Source of the DNA: Bacteroidaceae bacterium
GTDB lineage: Bacteria > Bacteroidota > Bacteroidia > Bacteroidales > Bacteroidaceae
Length of the DNA stretch: 34,299 bases
Reading direction: 5' to 3'
NCBI GenBank assembly: GCA_017481875.1
Contig: JAFUOP010000034.1
Location: forward strand, 1 to 34,299
Part shown: positions 25,559 through 34,184 of the stretch, piece after piece
Numbering within the stretch: the first letter of the stretch is position 1
Layout of the letters: every line of letters starts with the position of its first letter
Notes under the pieces: generated by a model
The model's input: the letters and a program-made list of their open reading frames with translations, nothing else
What the model was told of the DNA's origin: nothing
Databases searched by the model: none
Translations under genes and position numbers: made by a program

Positions 25559-28500
25559 TTATTCAGCAATAATCTTTTTGTTGCCTTTGATGTAGATATT
25601 GTTCTTCATAGGAGTCTGAATCTTTCTACCAAAGAGGTCGTAGGTGTTGTCGCCCATAGCAGCCTCACCCTCAACAATAACCTCGTTGATGCTTGTCAAA
25701 GCTTTGTGGAGCTCCTCATTGTACTCAATGCTTACAAGCTCAAAGTGCCAGCCGCTTGTGAAGCCCTTTGCGTTGCGTGCAACGTATGGGCTTGAACCCA
25801 AGTCAACAGCTGCAGAACCATCACCTGTGTAGATAATAGTGTAGTCGTTGTTGCTGTCATACTCGAATGTAACAGGTACATCGGCAACGTTGCTGCTTAC
25901 AGAGAAGCTCTGTTGAGGCTTTGTACCAATTGCGTATTGGCGCATAAATGTTTCAGAGCCTGCGTTAAGCAAGTGTAGCTGGCCGTCTTTGCCGGGAACA
26001 GCTGCCCACAACATATCGTCGGTTACATCATCTGTGTCGTCTGTAAGCATTACGCGGCCTGCAGCATTTGTATTCATAATGAGGCCTGTAACGTCGCTCA
26101 CAATCTTGTACCAGTAGAAGTTGCAGTCGTTGCTTACAATAGTAGGTGCTGTTACAGAGTATTTACCCTCTACATTGTAAAGTGCAGCACGCAAGCTCTG
26201 TATATAGTTTTCGTATTCGGCAACATTCTCCATATCAACGCTCTGGTGAGCATCGTAGAGTGTCTTTACATAGTCTCTGAAGGCAGTCTCCATAGGCTTG
26301 ATGTTTCCTCTTAGAACGGTCTCGCTGCCCTGCTCGAATGCTGCAACGTCGCACACCTCAATGAGAATGCCTTCTGCGCTCCGCATAAGTCTTGTAAGCT
26401 CCTCGCTCTCGTATGCGGCAGAGTTGTCGGTGAGCAAGAATACGCGCCACTGTCCAAGTGCCTCATTGGGGCTGATACCAACGCCGGTAGCACTGCTGTT
26501 GAAGCCAAGTGCAATAGCATCGTTGTCGCTTCTTGTAAAGAATGTGTAGCCTAGGTCGTCGTAATGTACCTTAATTATTACAGCCTGTGCAGGGTCGCTT
26601 GTTGCTGCGTAAGCGTTGTTGTTAAGTTCAAGGTAAGAAAGATATTTACCGGTTACACTCTTCATATAGAACTCTCCGGGTGTGCCGCTGTACTCCAAGG
26701 TCCACTGCTTTCTTGCGTCCTCGGCATATTTTCCATCAGCAGCAGTGTTCTTTGTACCTACAATAGAAGAATTCTCTGTCAAGTAGTATGCAGTCTTGCT
26801 TCTGTTGTACATATAATAGATGTTGCCCTCTTTCATAGTGAGGCGAGAGTTTTTGTCGTTCAAGATAGAACTGCACTCCTCGTCAAGCATAGAACTCCAC
26901 TCTGCGTATGAGTGAACGCTCGTGTCCTTGTTGTCAAATGCTGGTTTGGCAGCATCGTAAATCTCCTGCAATGTAACCAGTGCGGTTTCAAAGTATTTAC
27001 CAACCTCTTTACCGGTTGTCTTTTTGTCAAGAATACTTTTTGCTTTTTTAAGAGATGCCTCAAGAGCTTCAAGCTGCATTTCCACAGGTCCTTCAGCTGC
27101 GCTGGGGATAATGTAATCTGTTCCATCGGCCTGTGCTGCAACAACTTTCAAGTTTGCACCTCTCGAGGCCATAGGAATAGTCATAGCTGCAATAATATCG
27201 GGGTTGTTCATAGACTCAACACCGTTGGTGAATGTGAGCAACTCATTGGTGTCGGCATTGTAGAGCTTGAATCCAAGAGCACCGCTCTCGTTGCCATCGC
27301 CCTTAATTATTACTTTACCGTTTGTGCTGGTGAAGTAGTAGCCCTGTGCTTTCACGCTCTCGTCAATGTAGTCGTGCCATTGGCCCACTTTACCTACCTG
27401 GCCTACGCTTTCACCTTCCCAGTTGGCATAGCTCTGGCGCATACCGTTGCCATCGAGTCTCTCGTAGGGGCGTATGCGGTCCTCAAGGAAGATGAGGTGG
27501 CCACCCTTCTTCTCGTACTGCTGCATGCGCTGCTTGCTTGCAATGGCATCTTCCTCGTCCAAGAAACACCAGTGGTGTCCGTAGTCGCCTACGAAGCCGT
27601 TCTTGTAGGGGAAGAAGAAGCCCCAAGCCTCAAAGAACTCGCTCAAGTCCATCTGCAGAATTTCGCAGCAAGCCTCGGCAAATTTCAAGTGGTCGTTTAC
27701 ACCGTTTACTGAATTTTTGTAGTAACCGTTCTCGTCTTTCTCGTCCCAAGAACCAACGCCCCAGCCAATGAGGCGGTCGTAACGCAGTTTTTCGTGCAAC
27801 TGCTGGTAGAAGTCGGGGCATTTGCCTGCAGCGTGTGCATAGAGGAAGAGCTGGAAGTACATACGTGTCATACTGAAGAGCTGTGAGCCGTATGTGCTCT
27901 CACCGCGCAATACATAAGGAATCTTCTTCTCGTAAGAACTGATGCAAGTGCTCATGTTCTGTCCACGGCTGGTGTGTGTGCCCTGGTAATATGTTACCAT
28001 GTTGGCAAAAGCATTGTTCGAAACCTCCGATGTACCTACAATCTCAATAACATACTGGTTGTTGTGGCCAATCTCGTGGTTGGGGCCCCAGGTGCTTCCT
28101 GCATCGGCGATAAGGAGGTCGTAGTTACAAATAGTGCTAAGAGTGTTGTTGTTGTAGTGAGTACGCCAGTTACCTGCGTCCATAAAACCGCTGTCATCAC
28201 TCATTGCAAGCTGCAAGTTGTTGAACCAGGAGTAGTACTTGGGGAGGTCCATAATCTTTTGCTGAGTCTCGTTCCAGAAGTCCCACAAGCCAATGAGCTC
28301 CTCAATCTTCTCGGGGCAGCCCTTTCCCCCCTGGTCGCCGGGGTTCAAGAATTCCTTCTTGCGGAAGTTGAGCAGTGTATATTTACCCTTTGCCTGAACA
28401 GCAGACTCGTTCTCAAACATATACTCCTGCATATATTTCCAGTCGGCATTTGTGTGGCCGCGCTCTTTGCTCCAGAAACCGTTTACATAACCGTTCTCAA

Positions 28501-29563
28501 TGTGAATCTTCACAGCGGGGTAGTCCTCAAGTTTCTTGCCGTCGATGGCAGTCTCGCAAATGTAGCTTATGAAAAGGTGGCCATCGGCAATGCTCGAAGG
28601 AACAATGTTCAAGCCCTCGTGCAAGCGGGTTGTTGTTCCAAAGTAGTATGTGCCCTGGCACTCGTCGAGCTCAATTCTTGTGCCCTCGGGAATCTCATCA
28701 ACAAATACATAAACATAGCTTTTGCCGTCAAAAGTACATATACCTGAGGGGTTGTCCAGCGGGCTGTAGAGGCGTGTGTAAAGAATGCTGTGCCACACCT
28801 CGGGGTCGCTGTAAGGCTTGTAGTCATATATACGGAACTCTTTCTCGCGTTTCTCGGTGTTCCAAGAATCGTTCTTCACCTTCAACGCAATCTGCTGCAG
28901 CTCTGCGGGAATCTCGCTCATAGCGGCAACCAGCTCGTCGTCGCTCATAGATGCATACTCGGCTTTCAATACAGTACAAGCCTTGTCCTCGAAGAAAGGC
29001 TCAAAAGCTGCAGCGAATGTGCTCTCGTTGCTGACAATTCTGTTGAATTCTTCGTAAGATTTGCGAGCTTCGGCAATATCTTCTTCAGTGATGCTTACAA
29101 GCTCCAAAGTCCAGTTTGTGCCCTCGGAGTCTGCATTCCAAGGCACACAAGTTCCGCTGCTTGCGCAGTGCATAGCCCAGTTTCCGTTCTTTGTGAGAGA
29201 AATGGTGTAGCAACCGCTGAAGTATTTGCTGTTGTCGTTAATGTATAGTGCGTAGCCGTTGTCGGTTACAGTGTAGAATGGCTGGTTTGTGCCACTCTCA
29301 AAGTGCAGGTTACGTCCTGTGTAAACGTTCTGAATAGTGTACAAAGACTCTGTGGCGGTCTCTGTGATAATCCACATTTGTTGATAATCGGTACTTGTAC
29401 CTTTTTTTTCACAGTTGATGGTGTGTCTTATTGCGCTTTCCGACGCAACAGTACCATACAATTTGTTTACCAGTCGGTACACTTTACCCGATTCAACCTG
29501 TGCCGTTGTTGCAACGGCTGCAAACATTACAAGTAATGTTGTAAGTAAAGTTCTAATTTTCAT
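25559..29563 (-). CDS. Secreted M60-family zinc metallopeptidase with RICIN-like modules
   Basis: Encodes 1334 residues from ATG 29563 (MKIRTLLTTLLVMFAAVATTAQ, a clear signal peptide). The M60/enhancin-type domain (roughly 380-700) holds the zinc motif HEIGH at 496-500 in WGPNHEIGHNNQ, with E513 of TSEVSNN as the likely third ligand, as in gut M60 enzymes that cut mucin-type O-glycoproteins. Beta-trefoil (RICIN-like) modules lie near residues 22-155, about 930-1060 and about 1130-1290, suggesting sugar binding. The C-terminal 35 residues (YDLFGRKIQ then NIYIKGNKKIIAE) resemble a type IX secretion tail. The frame is open to an ATG at 29590, but the nine extra residues are polar and 29563 gives a normal signal peptide. 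Codon use is moderately biased toward C-ending codons. The true substrate is inferred from the family. Confidence 0.9.
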   Translation of the reverse strand: MKIRTLLTTLLVMFAAVATTAQVESGKVYRLVNKLYGTVASESAIRHTINCEKKGTSTDYQQMWIITETATESLYTIQNVYTGRNLHFESGTNQPFYTVTDNGYALYINDNSKYFSGCYTISLTKNGNWAMHCASSGTCVPWNADSEGTNWTLELVSITEEDIAEARKSYEEFNRIVSNESTFAAAFEPFFEDKACTVLKAEYASMSDDELVAAMSEIPAELQQIALKVKNDSWNTEKREKEFRIYDYKPYSDPEVWHSILYTRLYSPLDNPSGICTFDGKSYVYVFVDEIPEGTRIELDECQGTYYFGTTTRLHEGLNIVPSSIADGHLFISYICETAIDGKKLEDYPAVKIHIENGYVNGFWSKERGHTNADWKYMQEYMFENESAVQAKGKYTLLNFRKKEFLNPGDQGGKGCPEKIEELIGLWDFWNETQQKIMDLPKYYSWFNNLQLAMSDDSGFMDAGNWRTHYNNNTLSTICNYDLLIADAGSTWGPNHEIGHNNQYVIEIVGTSEVSNNAFANMVTYYQGTHTSRGQNMSTCISSYEKKIPYVLRGESTYGSQLFSMTRMYFQLFLYAHAAGKCPDFYQQLHEKLRYDRLIGWGVGSWDEKDENGYYKNSVNGVNDHLKFAEACCEILQMDLSEFFEAWGFFFPYKNGFVGDYGHHWCFLDEEDAIASKQRMQQYEKKGGHLIFLEDRIRPYERLDGNGMRQSYANWEGESVGQVGKVGQWHDYIDESVKAQGYYFTSTNGKVIIKGDGNESGALGFKLYNADTNELLTFTNGVESMNNPDIIAAMTIPMASRGANLKVVAAQADGTDYIIPSAAEGPVEMQLEALEASLKKAKSILDKKTTGKEVGKYFETALVTLQEIYDAAKPAFDNKDTSVHSYAEWSSMLDEECSSILNDKNSRLTMKEGNIYYMYNRSKTAYYLTENSSIVGTKNTAADGKYAEDARKQWTLEYSGTPGEFYMKSVTGKYLSYLELNNNAYAATSDPAQAVIIKVHYDDLGYTFFTRSDNDAIALGFNSSATGVGISPNEALGQWRVFLLTDNSAAYESEELTRLMRSAEGILIEVCDVAAFEQGSETVLRGNIKPMETAFRDYVKTLYDAHQSVDMENVAEYENYIQSLRAALYNVEGKYSVTAPTIVSNDCNFYWYKIVSDVTGLIMNTNAAGRVMLTDDTDDVTDDMLWAAVPGKDGQLHLLNAGSETFMRQYAIGTKPQQSFSVSSNVADVPVTFEYDSNNDYTIIYTGDGSAAVDLGSSPYVARNAKGFTSGWHFELVSIEYNEELHKALTSINEVIVEGEAAMGDNTYDLFGRKIQTPMKNNIYIKGNKKIIAE

Positions 29564-29670
29564 ATTGGTTAAATTAAGGTTAATGTTCATAAGTTTTTTC
29601 CGTTTTTGCGCCTATATATTTATATATAAGGTGTAATTCAAGGCTTAATACGGCATAATATTCATCGTGG

Positions 29671-29678
29671 CAAATATA
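29671..29678 (-). promoter_or_regulatory. -7 promoter element for the M60 peptidase gene
   Basis: The minus strand reads TATATTTG, an exact TAnnTTTG match, giving a leader of about 100 bases before ATG 29563. The leader contains an AT-rich near-palindrome around 29610-29631. No clear -33 box was seen. Confidence 0.5.
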
Positions 29679-29865
29679 AGCATTTATTTTAAACCGATAA
29701 TTCTTTTTTCCTTATTTATTTTAAATTTAACCTATATTAATGTAATCCCCAAGATTGTTGCCGGCGCACTCACCCGAAAAGATAAAATACATAAACCAAC
29801 AATAGCATCTCTGCCCCTGCGCTGCCAAAACTTTTCGCATATATTTCCTATTTTTTGGTAAAAAT

Positions 29866-29897
29866 TTTGGTAGTTTCAATAAATCTCCTCATATTTG
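29866..29897 (+). promoter_or_regulatory. Promoter of the 1244-aa secreted protein gene
   Basis: TTTG at 29866-29869 and CATATTTG at 29890-29897 are spaced by exactly 20 bases; the -7 box differs from TAnnTTTG at one base. Transcription would start near 29903, giving a leader of about 180 bases. Confidence 0.5.
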
Positions 29898-29902
29898 CGT
29901 GA

Positions 29903-30084
29903 TTGAAAGTGTATGGTGCGGTAACTCTGTGGCGTTGCTTGCTTTGCAACTTTTTGAGTGCTAAAATGTTACGCTCTGCAAACAGCTTGTTTACTGCAAA
30001 AATGCACTTAAATTGCACCTTGGTAAAAGGTGGCTTTTTGGAAGAATTTTATTTAAACCTTATTTATTAACTAAATTTTACGTT
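29903..30084 (+). other. Long structured leader of the 1244-aa protein gene
   Basis: The predicted 180-base leader has no convincing gene. It contains two small stems, each followed by five T residues: 29934-29938 with 29946-29950 (GTTGC / GCAAC, then TTTTT) and 30016-30021 with 30027-30032 (CACCTT / AAGGTG, then a T-run at 30035-30039). They look like weak attenuators or RNA-stabilising stems; no known riboswitch was recognised. Confidence 0.4.
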
Positions 30085-33000
30085 ATGAGAAAAAATCTAT
30101 TTCTAACTCTTGCGTTAATCGTTGCTTCTGTTGCAACTGTTAATGCTCAGTGGTCAAAGGTTCTTTCAACAGTAGATGGTCTTCCCGGTATCACCGATAA
30201 GTCTATCAACTGTGTAGTAGCCGAGACCGGTTTGATTACTCCCGACGCTCCCATCAGTGGTTTGCGTTTCACAGTAATGGAGACAAGTAACATGGAGAGC
30301 CCCGACGGACACCCCTGTACTTCTATTGCTGAGTTTGTAGTTAAAGACGCTAGCGGCAACCCCATTAGCTACAGAGCAACAGGTAACTCTTTTATTGACG
30401 AGTCAACCGGTTGGCCCGCATTGAACGACGGTAAGTTCGATGGCTATATGCACACAAACTGGAGTGGTGGCAACCCCACAGGTGCATACCACTACATCGA
30501 GTTCGAGTTCTCTTCTCCCGTTTCTGAGTTCAGCCTCTACTGGGCTAACCGTCAGGGTAACCCCAAGAACGCTCCCACACTTGTAGTTCTTACAGAGATG
30601 GGCGTTGATGGCGAGTCGGTTGAGATTCCCGAGACTCCTAAATCTTCTTACACACTCGGCTCACAAATCACATCTTTGGAGGCTTTGCTCGCTGCAGGTT
30701 ATGTCTCTATGGAGGCAGAGACCTTCAAGGGCGACTGGAGCAAAGATGTAACCGGTTGGTTGGGTAACCGTTTCTACACAGCCCCCAATGCATTTGTTTT
30801 CAGCGATTCTATCCAGAACTACAATGCCGGTATGGCTATGCAGATTGTTCCTGCAGAGAACGATGGCGAGTACTATCTCTACTGGCCCGAGACCGGTCGC
30901 TATTTTGGCCTCAACAACCTCACCAGCTCTCTTAACCAGAATGCAAATTGTCATTTTGTAATAAACGGTGCAGGTGCAACCAATACAAGTCAGGCTGCAG
31001 CACTCACCATCACTCCTAACAATGACGGCACATTCACAATGTCATTCACCACACCCGATGGCGAGTTTGCATATCTTGCAGCTCCTCCCACCAATGGTCA
31101 CGGTATCTTCAGCGTTAACGAGCTCTTCAAGGCTCAGAACGATGCTAAAGACTACACCGCAGGTTATGGTTATCCTTGCTGCTTTAACTTCAAGTTCTAC
31201 TCTGCTGAGTATGAGAAAGCTCCTCATATGATTATCAACTCACTCCGCGAGCCCGTTGTCGATGCTAAGTATCTTAGCGAGCTCTTTGGCGGTGCTCAAA
31301 GTTCAGAGGCCGATTGTCCCCAGGCTACAACACACGCCGATATGATGGCTAACGTTGCTAAAGCCGAGGCTATCATCGCCGGTGGTGCTGCAACAGCTGC
31401 CGAGGCTTCTGCTATTGTTTCTGATTTGCAGACCAACACAATTTGGTACCTCTACACAGTAGCATATCAGAAGCTTCTCGATGCATATGCACTTTATGAG
31501 GAACTTCCTCTCTGCCCCGACGATGCACCTGTTAACGGCTACTACACAGAGGGCTCTTGGAACAATACTGTAGGTGCTGTCTTGGATTCTTGGTTGAACG
31601 ATGGCTGTATTGCCAATGTTGATCTCAATGGTCCTCTTTACTCATACTACAACGACTTTATCAACTCTATTGCAGCTCTTGAGCAAGCATTTGAGACTTT
31701 CTACGCAGGAAAGATCTCTTTCGTAGAGCTTCCTCTCTTCTATGGTGAGGCCGATGGCCTTCCCGGTGTAGTAAGTGGCATTGATACACGTACTTGGACA
31801 TCACCTTCTATCCGCTTCCAGTCTCCCATTGATGGTTTCCGCATCACATTTGCTCGTTCAACTAACTTCAACGGTGGTGTTGTAGGTTCTCAGGACAGAG
31901 CAGTTGTTCTTGGCGAGCTCATTATTATGGACGCCGATGGTAACCGCATTCCTATGTCAGGTGATATGGTTGTTACCAACGCTATTGAGCCTTCTGAGGG
32001 TTCACTCGCAGGTTTGTTCGACGGTGAATTCGATGCAAGTGGCAACCTCACAAGCAACATTGGCGATTTCTATCACTCTCCTTGGAGCGACGCTAACGGC
32101 TGGGATTCTAATGAGTATATCTACTTCGATATCACATTGCCCGAGTCTATGGACGGCATCAAATTCACATTCCACTCTCGTAGAGGTAACAAATCGTTCA
32201 ACCCCGCCGACATCTGCGTAGGTGTATATGGTGAGGTGTACGACCCCATCGCAGCTCTTCCCAACACTTACAATGCTTCTGTAGGTACACAGGTTACAAA
32301 TGCAAGCCAGATTACAGACTGGGGTGTATATGCTATCCAGGGCTTGATTAACACCAACCCCAACTCTGACGCAGTTGCTGAGCCCATCGAGGCTAATTGG
32401 TATGCAGGTGAGCAGCCTTTCCACAATTCAGTTGTTCGTGAGCACTGTGCTTACTTCTTTACAAAGAACAGCGATGGTACATTCAAGATTATGAGCATCG
32501 GCGAGTCTAAATTCTGGACAGCAGGTGGTGGCATGTCTTCTTACTCAACAGAGGCTGCTAACGTTCACATCGTTCCCTCTACCAACGCCGACTTTGCAGG
32601 TCAGAACACTCTTGTTCTCTACACCGACGTTAAGAATCCTCAGCCCGTTGAAGCTTCACACGAGTACATCGACGAGGAGTCGGGTGCTGAAATTATCGTA
32701 GATCCGGTTGAGGTTACTTGCCCCTACACCGTTCTTATGGACTGGGGTACAGGTTACGGTCTTGCAGCTCGTCAGTGTATCGACTTCCAGCCCGGTGTTA
32801 ACCCCGATAACTATGGCGACCAGGCTGCAAGCGTAGAGGTTCTTCTCGAGTATCCCAACCTCCTTGCTGCTACCGCTGCAGGTGATAACCTCCACTTCAA
32901 CAAGACAAGTGGTGAGGGTGAGTGGAAGATCTACAAGCTCTCAATGGAGAATCCTTTCTACTACTGGGCAACAGCTCTTGCAACTATTGCCGATGGCCTT

Positions 33001-33819
33001 GGCTTCATAGAGGGTGAGAACCCCGGTGAATATTCCAACCTTGGCTCTTATGCTTCTGACCTCGCAGCTGTTCAGTCTGTTGTTGAGAACAACAACTACG
33101 CCGGTGCCGAGTCTGCTGCTAAGAAGTTGGCTTCAACTATCGAGGCATTGGCAAGCGGCGATAATGCTAAGAATCCTGTAGTTGCCGGTGTATATGCAAT
33201 TGTTTGTGATGCACGCGGTGGTGGCCACTACCTCACAATCAACGATAACGACGAAGTTATTGGTGTTAATGCAGGTGAGGACGCAATGTACGACGAGCAG
33301 TATCAGTTCCATTTGGAGGCTCCCTACAACATTGAGGATCTCTATGCCGAGGGTGAGCTCACAATTGACGAGTCAGGCCGTCTCTTCTCACTCAAGCACG
33401 TTGCTACAGGTAAATACATTGTAGGTGGTGATGGTACATCTCAGCCCATCAGCCTTGGCGAAGACGCTGAGCAGGCTGGTCCCTTCCTCTTCAACGGTGG
33501 TGCAAGCAACTACTTCACAATGGGTAAATTGAATAACTACGAGGGTTACAACCAACTTCACCTTGCAGCTGGTCTCAAAGTTGTATCTTGGAATGGCGAG
33601 CCTACAGCAGCTTCTGCTTCAGGCTGGCGTTTGATCAAGATCTCTGAGGATCCTGCTACATCAATCGATGACCTCGTAGCCGAGGGTAGCGAGGTTGTAA
33701 GCGTTAAGTACTACACAGCAGGTGGTGCAGAGAGCGCAGCTCCTGTTAAGGGTCTTAACATTGTTACTATCGTTTACAGCAACGGTGTAACTGAGACTAA
33801 GAAGGTTACTGTTGAGTAA
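30085..33819 (+). CDS. Large modular secreted protein of unknown function
   Basis: Encodes 1244 residues from ATG 30085 (MRKNLFLTLALIVASVATVNAQ, a signal peptide). No enzyme motif was found. Two similar discoidin-like (F5/8 type C) modules are seen at about 20-185 and 543-725; both open with a D-G-L-P-G sequence and contain a W-S turn (TNWSGGN and SPWSDAN) and a strand like YHYIEFEF / YIYFDITL. Each is followed by a beta-trefoil-like module (about 190-380 and 735-985), then a helical spacer; a third trefoil-like module spans about 1031-1190 (GVYAIVCDARGGGHYLTIND to SGWRLIKI). The last 50 residues (SVKYYTAGGAESAAPVKGLN to KKVTVE) match the kind of C-terminal tail linked to type IX secretion. 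The protein is acidic. Codons are very strongly biased (almost no ATA; AAC, ATC, CTC dominate), unlike neighbours, pointing to very high expression. A glycan-binding surface or matrix protein is the best guess. Confidence 0.88.
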   Translation: MRKNLFLTLALIVASVATVNAQWSKVLSTVDGLPGITDKSINCVVAETGLITPDAPISGLRFTVMETSNMESPDGHPCTSIAEFVVKDASGNPISYRATGNSFIDESTGWPALNDGKFDGYMHTNWSGGNPTGAYHYIEFEFSSPVSEFSLYWANRQGNPKNAPTLVVLTEMGVDGESVEIPETPKSSYTLGSQITSLEALLAAGYVSMEAETFKGDWSKDVTGWLGNRFYTAPNAFVFSDSIQNYNAGMAMQIVPAENDGEYYLYWPETGRYFGLNNLTSSLNQNANCHFVINGAGATNTSQAAALTITPNNDGTFTMSFTTPDGEFAYLAAPPTNGHGIFSVNELFKAQNDAKDYTAGYGYPCCFNFKFYSAEYEKAPHMIINSLREPVVDAKYLSELFGGAQSSEADCPQATTHADMMANVAKAEAIIAGGAATAAEASAIVSDLQTNTIWYLYTVAYQKLLDAYALYEELPLCPDDAPVNGYYTEGSWNNTVGAVLDSWLNDGCIANVDLNGPLYSYYNDFINSIAALEQAFETFYAGKISFVELPLFYGEADGLPGVVSGIDTRTWTSPSIRFQSPIDGFRITFARSTNFNGGVVGSQDRAVVLGELIIMDADGNRIPMSGDMVVTNAIEPSEGSLAGLFDGEFDASGNLTSNIGDFYHSPWSDANGWDSNEYIYFDITLPESMDGIKFTFHSRRGNKSFNPADICVGVYGEVYDPIAALPNTYNASVGTQVTNASQITDWGVYAIQGLINTNPNSDAVAEPIEANWYAGEQPFHNSVVREHCAYFFTKNSDGTFKIMSIGESKFWTAGGGMSSYSTEAANVHIVPSTNADFAGQNTLVLYTDVKNPQPVEASHEYIDEESGAEIIVDPVEVTCPYTVLMDWGTGYGLAARQCIDFQPGVNPDNYGDQAASVEVLLEYPNLLAATAAGDNLHFNKTSGEGEWKIYKLSMENPFYYWATALATIADGLGFIEGENPGEYSNLGSYASDLAAVQSVVENNNYAGAESAAKKLASTIEALASGDNAKNPVVAGVYAIVCDARGGGHYLTINDNDEVIGVNAGEDAMYDEQYQFHLEAPYNIEDLYAEGELTIDESGRLFSLKHVATGKYIVGGDGTSQPISLGEDAEQAGPFLFNGGASNYFTMGKLNNYEGYNQLHLAAGLKVVSWNGEPTAASASGWRLIKISEDPATSIDDLVAEGSEVVSVKYYTAGGAESAAPVKGLNIVTIVYSNGVTETKKVTVE

Positions 33820-33841
33820 TTCAGCAATAATTAAATAAATT

Positions 33842-33874
33842 GCAGTGGCACCAATCGGTGCCGCTGCTTTTTTT
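33842..33874 (+). terminator. Terminator of the 1244-aa protein gene
   Basis: Stem 33842-33852 with 33857-33867 (one G-U pair, loop AATC) followed by seven T residues at 33868-33874, 22 bases past the stop codon. A typical intrinsic terminator. Confidence 0.9.
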
Positions 33875-34184
33875 GTCTGTGCCGGGCGTTTGGTTCTTTG
33901 CGCAACAAAGAACATGCAAGAATGCTGCAAGAAACAAAGAATAGCTCACGTGGCACCGAGGAGTTGAAAGAAAGAGTATTTGGGCGAGCAAGAGTAAGGG
34001 ACGAAGACGCAGGGCGCAGTTATCGCAAGCAAAAGTAATTCCAAAAAACACACCGGCACCGCAAGAGAGACAGTTAAAGACCGTCGCAGTTTAGGAAAAA
34101 GGGAGAGGAGGAAGAAGAGGTGCTCAAAACTCCTCGGTGTTGATTGTCGGCTATTCTATCAATCAAATTATATTTTTTATGTAC
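33875..34184. other. Intergenic stretch without a gene, purine-rich
   Basis: No supported gene. A perfect 8-bp hairpin (33893-33900 with 33906-33913, GTTCTTTG / CAAAGAAC, loop CGCAA) lies near the start. From about 33920 to 34125 the plus strand is strongly purine-rich, with many GAAG, GAGA and AGGA groups. Short open frames on both strands look like chance. It may be part of an interspersed repeat. Confidence 0.4.

Noticed and set aside
27974-28747. 257-codon plus-strand frame
   Set aside because: Complementary to the M60 catalytic domain; composition reflects reversed codons and no start signal is present.
29667-29861. 64-codon plus-strand frame between the two secreted protein genes
   Set aside because: Overlaps the M60 promoter, lies upstream of the mapped plus-strand promoter and has no coding character.
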